From positions 48,180,691 to 48,244,690 of the forward strand of contig NC_063045.1 in the NCBI RefSeq assembly GCF_018812025.1: DNA of 64,000 nt. Direction: 5' to 3'. Below, piece by piece: positions 28,570 to 41,300 of this stretch. Source of the stretch: Megalobrama amblycephala. Taxonomy: Eukaryota; Chordata; Actinopteri; Cypriniformes; Xenocyprididae. The notes below the pieces were generated by a model. The model did no database searches, was not told the DNA's origin, and worked only from the letters and a program-made list of their open reading frames with translations. The number at the start of each line of letters is the position of its first letter. Position 1 is the first letter of the stretch. The position numbers and the translations under genes are program-made.

Positions 28570-31500
28570 TCATTCCACTGGGTTGTTGCCAGCTTTGACC
28601 CCGGCTCGCCCGATCTGGAGCCACGGCAGCTTGGCACAGTTTTTGAAGAGCTGCTCGATGGCTATGTGCCGTACATGAAGCTCTGATGAAAGAGAGTCCT
28701 TCTCCTGCACAGCTACAGAGAGCTCCTCAAACACACCTGTGGGACAAACACAGAGTTTGTGTATTAGTTCAAGAGCTTCAAACACAAGAATAACGGTAAC
28801 CTACATAATAAACTTGAAATTTGCATAAGACGGGCTCAATAATAAGTATAGCCAGCTGGCCAGAGTTCAGAACTATCTCTTACAGTTTGTCTATGTGGTG
28901 TTTTTAAAATGCTTTAAGACAAACCATGTGCAAATTCATCAGTCATCACCATTGCTGAGTATTTTCTCCTTAAAACTGTAGTGTACCAAAAACACAGTTT
29001 GAAACCACCCCTGTTTCCTGCCATCACAAACATGTAACCAATCCCGTCAACGTGCGGAGCGGGGCTTTTCTCCACTGACTTTCTATGATGCTCAAAGGAT
29101 TTCTAAGATATGCTGATTTTTAGATGGTAGCTGTCTCACTCCGAGGTGAACGGGAACATGGTTTGTGTAACATTAGCAACACATTATTAGATGTTTGATA
29201 ATGCAGTCAAACCAAAGGCTAATCATATCAATTACCATTATGTGTCTGACGTTGTAGAGAGCAATACATAAAATGCATTAATGCACTTTGTAAACATCCC
29301 TGTATGAGTTGCACTTCTACTTCTGAATCAGTTTCTGAAACATGGGTGATTAAACCAACATTTCCACTTGCCATTGTGTAGCGTCAAAGACTATAGAATA
29401 ACACAAGATGTGTCACTCGTATTGTTTGAATGGGAGAAAGTGTAACGCGCAATATGGCGGAATAAGTCCCGCCTTCAAAATAAGAGCCAATCGCCGACTG
29501 GTAAAGTCATCGCGTCACTGCAGCAGCCGTTAGAAACACTGGTTTCTATAGAAACAGTCAGACGCGCGCCTCCGAAATGAGGCACAAGCTATGGGCACAA
29601 GAGACGCGCATTTAGGTCTGTGCATGCGCATTAGCTTGATCCAGCCTAAAAAATACAGTTTTTTTTTTTGTTATGATTCGAGCGTTTGGAAAAAAAAAAA
29701 TGAGACAGTTGTTGTCAGAATTCATTGGTGATTTTAAATATGAAATTTAATCGAAAGCTTAGCAAACAGCTTTGGAGAATTTGATGTTTCCCCATTCAAA
29801 GAGAGAGGAGCTGCATGGATGCCCAGGATGCCCAAGATGCGTTTCAAAGATTGGGCCGCCGAGTGAAATGGCAAGGAAAAATTATGGTAAAACTATATTA
29901 GGTGTAACTGATCAGATAAACTATATCTGGTTTAACTTTGTTAAAAATTTCTTCAAAAGAGTTAAGTGAATAAAAAGGGGTTAAATCCAGCACAATCTAA
30001 AAAAAAACATGCTTCAATGATAAAGAGTTTTGACAGAAAGAACATTTTGATGGATCTTCTCCTGCTATTAAAAACTTGTGTGTCATCCTGGAATGGCCTA
30101 TTATGCAACTGGTATAAACAATCTGGTCCCATGGGTTTGAGATTTGATAGAAACTTCTTCCAACATTGGGGCTGATTTCATGAAGTTTGTTCAAAGAATT
30201 TAAATCCCATTCTGTTTGCCATTTGTTATTAATGTAAAAATGAATTATTGTTTTTATAAAAGCTAGGTAAAATGATCTTACTGGCCGATACAGAGGGAGC
30301 TTTTATCAAAGTCACAAGCCTTGTAATAGTCTTGTTGGCATCAGTAAGACTGGGTTGGAAATTACACACCAATCAATAATGTCTGCCATCATTTTCCAGA
30401 AAAAGTGTTTACGAATTTATGGAGCATCTTGTATAACTATAAAAAACTAAATAATTTACAGCTATTATTGCAAAATAATAAAAACACCAATCTCTGTAAT
30501 GAAAAAAAAAAAATCTAAAAATGTAACATTTAATCTTTTTAATAATTTATATTAAAGGTGCCCTAGAATCAAAAATTGAATTTACCTTGGCATAGTTGAA
30601 TAACAAGAGTTCAGTACATGGAAAAGACATACATTGAGTTTCAAACTCCATTGTTTCCTCCTTCTTATGTAAATCTTATTTGTTTAAAAGACCTCCGAAG
30701 AACAGGCGAATCTCAACATAACACCGACTATTACGTAACAGTTGGGATCATTAATATGTACGCCCCCAATATTTGCATATGCCAGCCCATGTTCAAGCAT
30801 TAGACAAGGGCAGCCAGTATTAACGTCTGGATCTGTGCACAGCTGAATCATCAGACTAGGTAAGCAAGCAAGAACAATAGCGAAAAATGGCAGATGGAGC
30901 AATAATAACTGACATGATCCATGATTACATGATATTTTTAGTGATATTTGTAAATTGTCTTTCTAAATGTTTCGTTAGCATGCTGCTAATGTACTGTTAA
31001 ATGTGGTTAAAGTTACCATCATTTATTACTGTATTCGCGGAGACAAGAGCCGTCGCTATTTTCATTTTTAAACACTTGCAGTCTGTATAATGCATAAACA
31101 CAACTTCATTCTTTATAAATCTCTCCAACAGTGTGTAATGTTAACTTTAGGCACGAAGCACTGCCTCAAACTCATTCAGAATCAAATGTAAACATCCAAA
31201 TAAATACTATACTCACATGATCTGACACATGCATGCAGCATGCATGACGAACATCTTGTAAAGATTCATTTGAGGGTTATATTAGCTGTGTAAACTTTGT
31301 TTATGCACTGTATAACTGCACTTATAGTCGAGAGCTCAGGGGGGCAGGGAGCGAGAGATTTAAAGGGGCAGCATGCTGAATCAGTGCATAGATAATGATG
31401 CCCCAAAATAGGCAGTTAAAAAAATTAATTAAAAAAATCTATGGGGTATTTTGAGCTGAAACTTCACAGACACATTCAGAGGACACCTTAGACTTATATT

Positions 31501-34500
31501 ACATCTTGTGAAAGAAGGTTCTACGGCACCTTTAAATAAATATAAATGCTAATAAAATAAATAATGAAAAGTAAAAATAAGAAAATAATGAAAATGAAAT
31601 GTAAAATGAAATTAAAAAAATTATGTAAAAAAAAATTAATAATGAAATGTAAAAGTAAATAAATAATGACGTGTAAAAACAAACACACAAAGAACTAAAT
31701 AAATATGTAAGCAAGTGGCAGCGCCAGATAAAATGTTGTCAGGGCAAGTACAAACTGGGCCAGAGGGAAACTATACTGTTGAGCCTTGAAATTATGAATA
31801 AATTATCTACACATAATTATTTAATGATGATTATTTAATCATAATTTAATAATTTGCAGGAAATATGGTGGATCACATCAAAAACAATTTAATTTATTAC
31901 CAATATCAAGTCACTCTTCCCTAAAGCATGTGTTTAGGTTAAATGGAGTAGTTCACCCAAAAATTAAAACTGTCATATTTTTCTTAATTTGGCTGAAATT
32001 TTGAAGATCAAACTCACTTTGTATCTGTAGCAGCAGCTGCTCGTTCAGCTGGCGAAGATCCTCCACACTCATCGTCACCACTGAAAGAGAAAGACAAACA
32101 ATAAAGTGGCTATAAAAATCATTCCCTCGCTATCCTTTTCAATAAAATGAAAACTGACAAACATCTCCTTTCACAGCTGAAGGCAGATGACTTCATAACA
32201 GTCCTTGAGACGCATTCTAATCAAATGTGCGGCTCTGAAAAGCATGTGGTGTGACCCTGATGACATATCTGTTTTTAACAGAAGCCTTTTCTTTGGATGA
32301 GATAAAAAGGAGACAGACATTGAAGAACAGAGAGAGAAATCAAGGTCTAGTTTGTGACCTCAGCCCTTTATTGGTGTTTTGTGGACTGTATTGACGGGAA
32401 AGATGCAGAGATAGAAGGCGTCAGATAAAAACCTAATGGTGAGGATATCGATTTCTTTCCTTCACTTTGTCAAAGATGTTACCGTAAGAATTAAACTTAG
32501 GCCAAAACCATTCACTGTGGCTTGATTTTATAATACTAACAAAACCATAGCAAATTAACTACTATTTAAGGTTTTCGAGGAAAACATTCCAGGATTTTTG
32601 GACTTCAGGGCTGAAGGTCCAAATTGCAGTTTAAATGCCGCTTCAAACGGTTCTACATGATCCCAGCCAAGGAATAAGGGTTTTATCTAGCAAAACGATC
32701 AGTCATTTTCTAAAAAAATAATTATTTATATACCTTTTAACCACAAATGCTCGTCTTGCAATGCTCTGGGATGTGCCACGCGTTATGTAATCATGTTGGA
32801 AAGGTCAAGCGTGACGTAGGCAGAAGTACCGATCCTGTGTCTACAAAGTGAATGTGTAAAGACGAAGTCAAACGGCCTTTACAAAAAAAAGGTAAAACAA
32901 TGATGTTGGACGATTTTGAAGTTGGAGGAGAAAATGAGGTGGAGTTTTTCACCCTACCACAGTACTTCCGCCTAAGTCACCTTTTCAATGTGATTACATA
33001 ATGTGTGGCGGATCGCAGAGCTAGTGCAAGACGAGCATTTGTGGTTAAAAAGTATATGCATTTTTATTTTTTCAGAAAATGACCGATCATTTCACTAGAT
33101 AAGACCCTTATTCCTAGGCTGGGATCGTGTAGACCCCTTTGAAACTGCAATTTGGACCTTCACCCTATTGGTCCCCATTGAAGTTCACTATATAGAGAAA
33201 AATCCTGGCATGTTTTCCTCAAAAACCTTAATTTCTTTTCAACTGAAGAAAGAAAGAGAAACATCTTGGATGACATGGGGGTGAGTAAATTATCAGGAAA
33301 TTTTAATTCTGAAATGAAATAATCCTTTAAAGCATGCAACGTCAACTGGCGGCCCGCGGGCCAAATCCGGCCCGCCAGAGATTTCCATCCGGCCCCCAGA
33401 ATAATACTGAATTCAGGAATAGCCTTGTAAGAGGAAAAAAGTTTAGGGCTGGTCCGAATACCATTTTTTGAGCTTCGAAGCTTCGGTAGTAATGAACATC
33501 GACTCTTCGGAGAGAGGGGCTGAACATATTTTTCTCTCTAATAAAGGCAGGAATCTGTGTCTGTATGTCCGTTTGCATTTTTATTATTTCGAGAACCGTT
33601 CATCCAATCGACTTCACAAGGCAGTGCAGTGTCGCATTTGGTGCAATATAGATGGACACGTGAGACGCGACACATTCAGAATTAATAAACTTTTAGTAAA
33701 CTACAGTCAGAACAGCGCGAGCGGGAAGCGGCGCACCTCACGCGGGCAGGGCTTATGCTCCGAGAACGGTCACTGCACTACTGATATAAAACGCACACAC
33801 ACAGGTCTGTTAAATTAAGCAATACTTTTAAGGTAGTCTAATATTTTTCTGACTAACAAATTGGCACAGTAAGGGTAGATTTAAATAAAGAAAAACTAAA
33901 TTTAAATAAAGAAAAAACGAAATTTAAATAAAGAAAAAACGAAATTTATATAAACAAAAATGAAATTTAAATAAAGAAAAAACGAAATTTAAATAAAGAA
34001 AAATGAAATTTAAATAAAGAAAAACGAAATTAAGTTAAATTAAAAACGAGATTAATTTAGATTGATAATAACGGGTAAAAATGCTAATACATTTTGTTTC
34101 TATTATTGTATTTTCCACAGTGTCAAAGCAACAAAACACAAGCTCAGACATGCACTTCGGTCCATACAAACTCCGCTGTTCTGAACACTCCCGTTGCTGG
34201 AACACGCGTCGGTTCTATTTCTAGCATGCACGCGTTTTCCGCGTGGCTCGAGCGCGCCTGAGACGCGTGTCTCAGTGTGCAAACTCCAACCTGTTAAATA
34301 TGGGAGCCGAAATAAAAACGGACACGCCACGCAGCTGAGACGCTCACGCAGCCAGTGTGTCGCCGGCCTTATTCAAGGGGGAATGAGAATAGTTTCGCGG
34401 GGGATCCCAGGTGTGCAAAAAATAAAAATAAAAAAATATTCGAATGTCAAATTTTCAAATCGAATACCAACCCACCGAACGAATATTTGAATATTCGGGT

Positions 34501-37500
34501 CCGTTCCATATTTGTTTATTTTTAAATCTAACGAAAAAAAAAAAAACCCTTCTGAAAAGTAGCTTGTGCCATAGCCTGCCTTCAGTCAAGAATGACGATA
34601 AACGCGTTCTCTCATTGAACATCTTTTATTGTTTCACGTGCTCATTTTTTCACAAATGTCAAAATTTTCCTTGCCTGGGATTAGCGCACAATTGCGTGAC
34701 AGTGATGGACAGCTTGACAGCCTCACAAATATGAAGCCTAAAATATCGCTATCGCCCCCTGGTGGCTTGCTGCAGTACAGGTAATATGTAAAAAATAAAA
34801 TACATTTGGAATTAGAATTAGTATATCAAATAATAACATATTAGGATACAATTCGAATTTTATTTTATATTACGAGTATCTGGCCCTTACAGTGTCTGCA
34901 GAGAAAAATTCTGGCCCTTGGACAAATATAGTTGATGACCCCTGCTTTAAAGTAACTGCTTTGTATTTGAATATATTTTAAAAGTAATTTATTGATGGGA
35001 ATCTGAATTTTCAGCATCATTACTCCAGTCTTCAGTCTTACATGATCCTTCAGAAATCATTCTAATATGCTGATTTGGTGAATAAGAGACATTTCACATC
35101 ATCAGTGTTGAAAACAGTTGTGCTACTTAACATTTTTATGGAAAACGTGATACATTTTTTCAGAATTATTTGAATATGAAGTTTAAATGAACAGCATTTA
35201 TTTGCAATGAAAATCTTTTGCAACAATTTCTTTACTTTTTTTTTGAAGAGACATTTTTAAAAACAATTGTGCTTAATATGTTTGTCACAACCATGATACT
35301 TTTTTGTCAGGATTCTTTGATGAATAGAAAGTTCAAATGAACAGCATTTATTTGAAATAGAAATGTTCTGTAACATCTTTACTGTTACTTTTGATCAATT
35401 TAACATGTCCTTGCTAAATAAAAGCATTACTTTCTTTCAAAACAAAAAAAAATGTTTGAACAGTAGCTTATATCATAAATACTCACGTTCTTCTCGACTG
35501 TGTCCTGTGTGTCTCCTCTGTCTGGCTGTGTCTCTCTGCTCTCGGTTCTGCGGTTCTCGTGGGTGGTGTCTCTCTCCAGCCCATAATCCCTGGCATGAGC
35601 CCTGCAGGAGGTCGAGACCAAGCTCCTCAGAGGAGTGGCAGTCCAGCATGGATTTCCCGTACTCCGACACTGCCATTGATCCCTCGTCCGCCCATCGCGG
35701 TGCGTAGCGGGGAACTTGGGCATCCGACTGGGGTACGAGCTTCCTACCGCCCTGCTGGGAGTGACACAGAATCTGTTTGGCACCCCAGCGCCCAGGTGTT
35801 TCTGCAGTTACAGAGTCTCTGTTCTGGGTGTATTGTATAATGCGGCTGATTCGCTGGCTCAGAGCCCGTTTCACGCCCTCGTATGCGCTGTGAGAGGCCT
35901 TGGCGCGGGAGAGCTTCTGGTTGGCGATGAGATGGTACTTTTCGAAGCAGTCCCTATGCCCACGTAGAGATTTGGAGTGCAGCAGGGTGGTGCTTGATAC
36001 ACCTAGTATATATATATAAAAAAAAAAAGGAGGACACACTTAGATATTTGCAATTCACTGCTTGTGATGGGCTAAACATAGCACAAATGCCATTTTATCA
36101 TATAAAAAAAATGCTTATCAGGTGTACATGATGGGCCTTTCTAAATATAAAGTCACATGACAACAACTGTGCTCATTTTGCTAGATTAAAAGAAGGTACC
36201 TTCAAACAGTATATTTCTGACAAGCTTTAAACAGATGCATCTATAAATCGGTCGATCTCTGAGCAAATCAGCTCCTGAAAACATCACTTCCTGTTTTGGG
36301 TACTTGATGAGCAGAGTAAAAACACATCTATGCCTGAAACAAAGTAGGCCAAGAACAAATAAAACGCAGATGCACAGAATGAGTGCTTTGTGTGTTGGTT
36401 TTGCGTTAGGATGTGACATTTCTGTGTCAGAGCTTAGTTTTGTTCAAACATGTTTTGCCACACAGCAGTCAGCATCAGAGACGGTTGTGTGATGAGACAG
36501 AGACAGACACACACTCATTTGCTTTTAAAAGGAAAAGCTGAAAATTCTGCCATTATTTACTCACTCTTATGTTTTTCCATATAACTTTCTTTCTTTTGTG
36601 GGACTCAAGTAGGGCTCAACATAAAAGACTGCTCAATAGCCAGGGCCCAAAAGCAAAGCACTATTATTTCATTTGTATATATGTTCTGGTAGTGTGTGTG
36701 TGTGCGTGTGTGTGCGTGCGTGCGTGTGCGTGCGTGCGTGTGTGTGTGCTTCATGAGAGCAGCAGCAATGTCTTATAACAAATGATTCTGATGAGTCAGA
36801 TCTTTTCAGTGAATCATTTGATCCAGTTTACATGGATCTGGTTCTATAATTCACCTCACTGACTTGATTCAGTCAGGCGCAATTTTGAAAAATGAAAACC
36901 ATTTTGAAAAAAAAAAAAAATAATAATAATAATGTCTCGGTGAGGTCAAGTGTGGTTTTGGAGCCCAATGACGTTTACTGTGTGGACAAAAACAGTAGAA
37001 ACATTCTTCAAAATATCATCTTTTGTGTTCCAAAGAAAGTCATACAAGTTAAAGGTGCTAAAGAGGATGTTTTGTTTTATACATTTTTGCAATATTACTT
37101 GAAACTGTTTTTACCTAACTGATAAAAGACTATTTATTAGGTGCACTGAAAGTAATAATATTAATATACATCATCTGTGCACGAGGTAGGGTCTTAAAAA
37201 CATCAGCCAATCGTTTACGCGATCATCGCGTAAACGATTGGCCCTCTGGCTTGTCAATCACTGCCATTACTTTCCTTGTGAGAGACGAGCGCGGCTGCGC
37301 ATTCCAGTAACTTTCCACACTCTACAGACGCCGCATGCAATGTTTTTGTCAGGAGACAGGAGTAACAACTGCAGATTATGAGTTACCTGCGGTGAGTCCG
37401 ACATAATGAATCCACTAACACAACACAGCGAATGCCGGTGGTAAACACTCGTGTTCCAATACTCGTGCACGAGTTTTGGGAGGCGTTCCCTCGAAATGAG

Positions 37501-38322
37501 CTGTGAAGGAGGGGGGCTGTTCTTATGCATGCGCTCATTTCAAAAACTCACTAACAGTGTTTGGTTTCTCAGTTGACGAAAAGATCCTCTTTAGCACCTT
37601 TAATGAATGATGAATAAGTTAGTGAATAATGATTGAATTTTCATTTTTGGCTGAACTATCCCCTTAAAAGGATACGCAAAAATGAAAATTTTGTCATCAC
37701 TTACTCATGAGTTTTTCTTCTGCTGAACACAAAAGATGATATTTTGAAGAATGTTGGGAACCAGACAGTTGATGGACCCCATTGACTTCCATAGCAATTT
37801 GTTTTTTCCTACTATGGAAGTCAATGGGGTCCATCAACTGTTTGATTACAGACATTCTTCAAATTTGTGTTTAGCAGTAGAAAGAAACTCATACAGGTTT
37901 GAAACAACTTGAGGCTGTGTAAGTGTTTTCGGGCAAACTATTCTTTTAAGTACAAACCGATATGAAGCAAGACTAAACAGTGGATTAGTCATAATAACCG
38001 GTGGTTTGCTTCAAGTTGTTAATTTGCTTCTTGTAAATTTGCTTCAAGGTAACTGTGAGCTGAGGAGTCCTCACCACATACACGGTTTATTTCCAGTAAT
38101 GTCTGCGCACAATGTACCACTGAACTCAACACTTAAGGTATCTGGTTTAGCTTGACTCACTGTGCTTTTCTTAAGCAGAGCAGTTCACAGCTGAGAGAAG
38201 GCAAAAGCCAAATTCATTCGCCGTCTTACGATAAACCAATTTCCTGCACTTCACAGTGAAGTCTGAATAACAGGAAAGAACACTGTAGAGTGCGATTATA
38301 AATAGAGGTACTGAAGGTTAGA

Positions 38323-38360
<38 letters not shown>

Positions 38361-41300
38361 CTCTGACAGGGAACATGAGCACAAGGAGCATTTTAACCAC
38401 ACTTTACTGAACAGTGTCTCCCAGGATCACCATAAGCCAGTACATTTGATCAAAAATACTGAAAAAAAACCAAGTAATATTGTGAAATATTATTACAATT
38501 TAAAATAATGGTTTTCCATTTTAATACACTTTAAAATATCATTTATTTCTGTGATGCAAAGCTGAATTTTCATAATCCATAACGGTGTCACATGATCCTT
38601 CAGAAATCATATATTTAGGGCCCGAGCACCGATGGTGTGAGGACCCTATTGGAATTGCTCAGCCAAAATTTTCTTCTTCTCCAAAATGAATCGCATTTTT
38701 GAGGGCCTAAATGTTCTCAAAAACTCATGAAACTTTGCACACGCGTCAGAAGTGGTGAAAATTTACATTTGATATGGGTTTCAGAATTAGGTGTGGCAAA
38801 ATGGCTCGATAGCGCCACCTACAAAATTTCAATTAAGCGCCCTTCGTGCTACGTTTCACGTACAGTTATGAAATTCGGTAGACAGATGTAACAGCCCAAT
38901 ACCTACAAAAAAGCCCCTGGGTGCAAAGTTTGTAAACCCAACAGGAAGTGAGATATTTTTAAATTTTCTCTACAAAATTTTGGCAGTTTTTGCCATTTCC
39001 ACATGTTGTACTTTAACGAACTCCTCCTAGAGCTTTAATCAGATCAACATCATATTTGGTCAGTCTAATCTAAAGGCCTTTGAGATGTTAAATTGCGAAG
39101 ATCTAGAGTTTTCGCTGAAGGGCGTGCCCGTGGCGGCATGACAAAGTCTGTTGTTCCGCCATGAAAAAGGAAGCCGTTGTAACTCAGGCATACAATGTCT
39201 GATCTGCCCCAAACTTCACATGTGTGATAAGAGTCCTGGCCTGAAGACATCTTCATAACAATATTCAGTTACAGTCATAGCGCCACCTGGTGGCAACAGG
39301 AAATGACATGTTTTACACTGTGATTAACTCCTCCTAGAGATTTAATCAGATCAATGTCATTTTTTGTCAGTATAATCTAAAGGCCTTTGTGACGTTAAAT
39401 TGCGAAGATCTAGAGTTTTCGCTGAAGGGCGTGCCCGTGGCGGCATGACAAAGTCTGTTGTTCCGCCATGAAAAAGGAAGCCGTTGTAACTCAGGCATAC
39501 AATGTCTGATCTGCCCCAAACTTCACATGTGTGATAAGAGTCCTGGCCTGAACATATCTATATGCCAATATTCAGTTAGTCATAGCGCCACCTGCTGGCA
39601 ACAGGAAATGGCATGCTTTACACTGTAATTCCCTCCCAGAACCACATTTCAATATGCCACAAAGTACCAAACATACTAGAAACACGTTAAATCATGCAAC
39701 ACTTGGCTAAGTGCTAATGTATGCGATTAACGCCATGAAACAGGAAGTTGTTGTAACTCAGGCATATGATGTCCGATCTGCTCCAAACTTCACGTGATAA
39801 CAGTCCTGGTCTGAACACATCTATATCGCAATATTTGGTTATGGTCAAAGTGCCACCTGTTGGCAGCAGGAAGTGTGGCAATTCAAAATGACTTAATGGC
39901 ATAATTCTCCTGTATTCATTCGCTTACATGCATGTCGACCACTGTTCACTGTTTTCCTAAGGCCAACGGGTGGCGGTGAGCCCGGGTGCGAGGGCCCTTT
40001 CATCGCTGCTTGCAGCTTTAATTTAAAGTGTATTCAAAATTGAAAACCATTATTTTAAATTATAATAATATTCCACAATATTACTGTTTTTATATACATA
40101 CACACAAATATAATATTCTAATACATTATATATTTAAAAACATTAAATTACCATTATTATTTTATATAAACAACAACAACAACAACAACAAATAATGTAT
40201 ATTTGGATATAAAAATAACTTAAATGTAACTCCATGACTTCTATAAATTCATACACACTTTTTGGGGGAAAAAAAAGAAAGAAAAAAAAGAAAAAAAAAA
40301 GGACGCTCGTCTCAGCAAGCACCTCTAAAAAAGGCATGTAGTCAAAACACGAAATCTGTGTCAACTTGCAAATAACTGATTTCCATATCTAGCTGATGTC
40401 TGCAAGCAGACAGAAGAAGTGTTGTGAATCAAACCCTTTAGTGATGAAATACTCACTGGTGCTTGTGTAACACTCTGGCCTCAACAACGACGACAACGAC
40501 AACAAGCAAGTGGCTCTCGGTAAGAATGACAAGAATGGAGATTGAGACACGAGAAAAGAAAGGAGGCCTTGTAATCCGTGTTACTAGTTAGAAAACAGCA
40601 CCAAAGAGATTAGCCGATTAGCCAAGGGTGAAGGTGGGGGGAAAATCGCTGTCATGGAAACGGTAATCTTATCAAGTGCAATCTATGTCATTTGCCTTTT
40701 CATCGTTCCATTAAATCACCATTCCACTCGCAGTTATTGCTCACTTCAGAAAAACAGAGCATTCAATTACATCATAAACAACCTTCAAACAAATCGCGAA
40801 CATCTCAGTGTGATGTACACCATGTACACCGCAAAATAATTGTTCAAAATAATTCTGATCCACTGTATCAGCCTGTTCTTCCTGTCTTATGCAGGTTCAT
40901 TCACCACCATGTGGGCTGCTTCTGCTTTATGAAGAAAGGACACTGGATCCTTGACACACTTCAGTGTGTGTGTTTGTGTATGCAGAGGGAATGGGGACGT
41001 GGGATAATAGTGGAAACGCCATGCCCAAAACAGCACCTCATGATTAAAACTGGAGTGCAGTCAACAGCTGCAATGATTGACATGGAGCCGTCACATCACC
41101 CACAGCAAAATAAATATAGCTGGTCATAGATCTCATATACTGCTCCTACAGAAGCATTCAACCACTACAGACCAGAGTAAAATCAATCCCTTGGATTAGG
41201 ATTAAAACGCTCTTCAAGGCTCAAACAGAACCATAATGGCAGGGATGCCAAGAATACAGAATCCAGTAATAAACTGAGTTTACAGTATAATTTGGAAATT

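Noticed and set aside
35473..36039. A 188-codon minus-strand open frame as a separate gene
   Set aside because: It is eurl coding exon 2 read through into both neighbouring introns; the splice sites at 36002 and 35487 restore the family frame.
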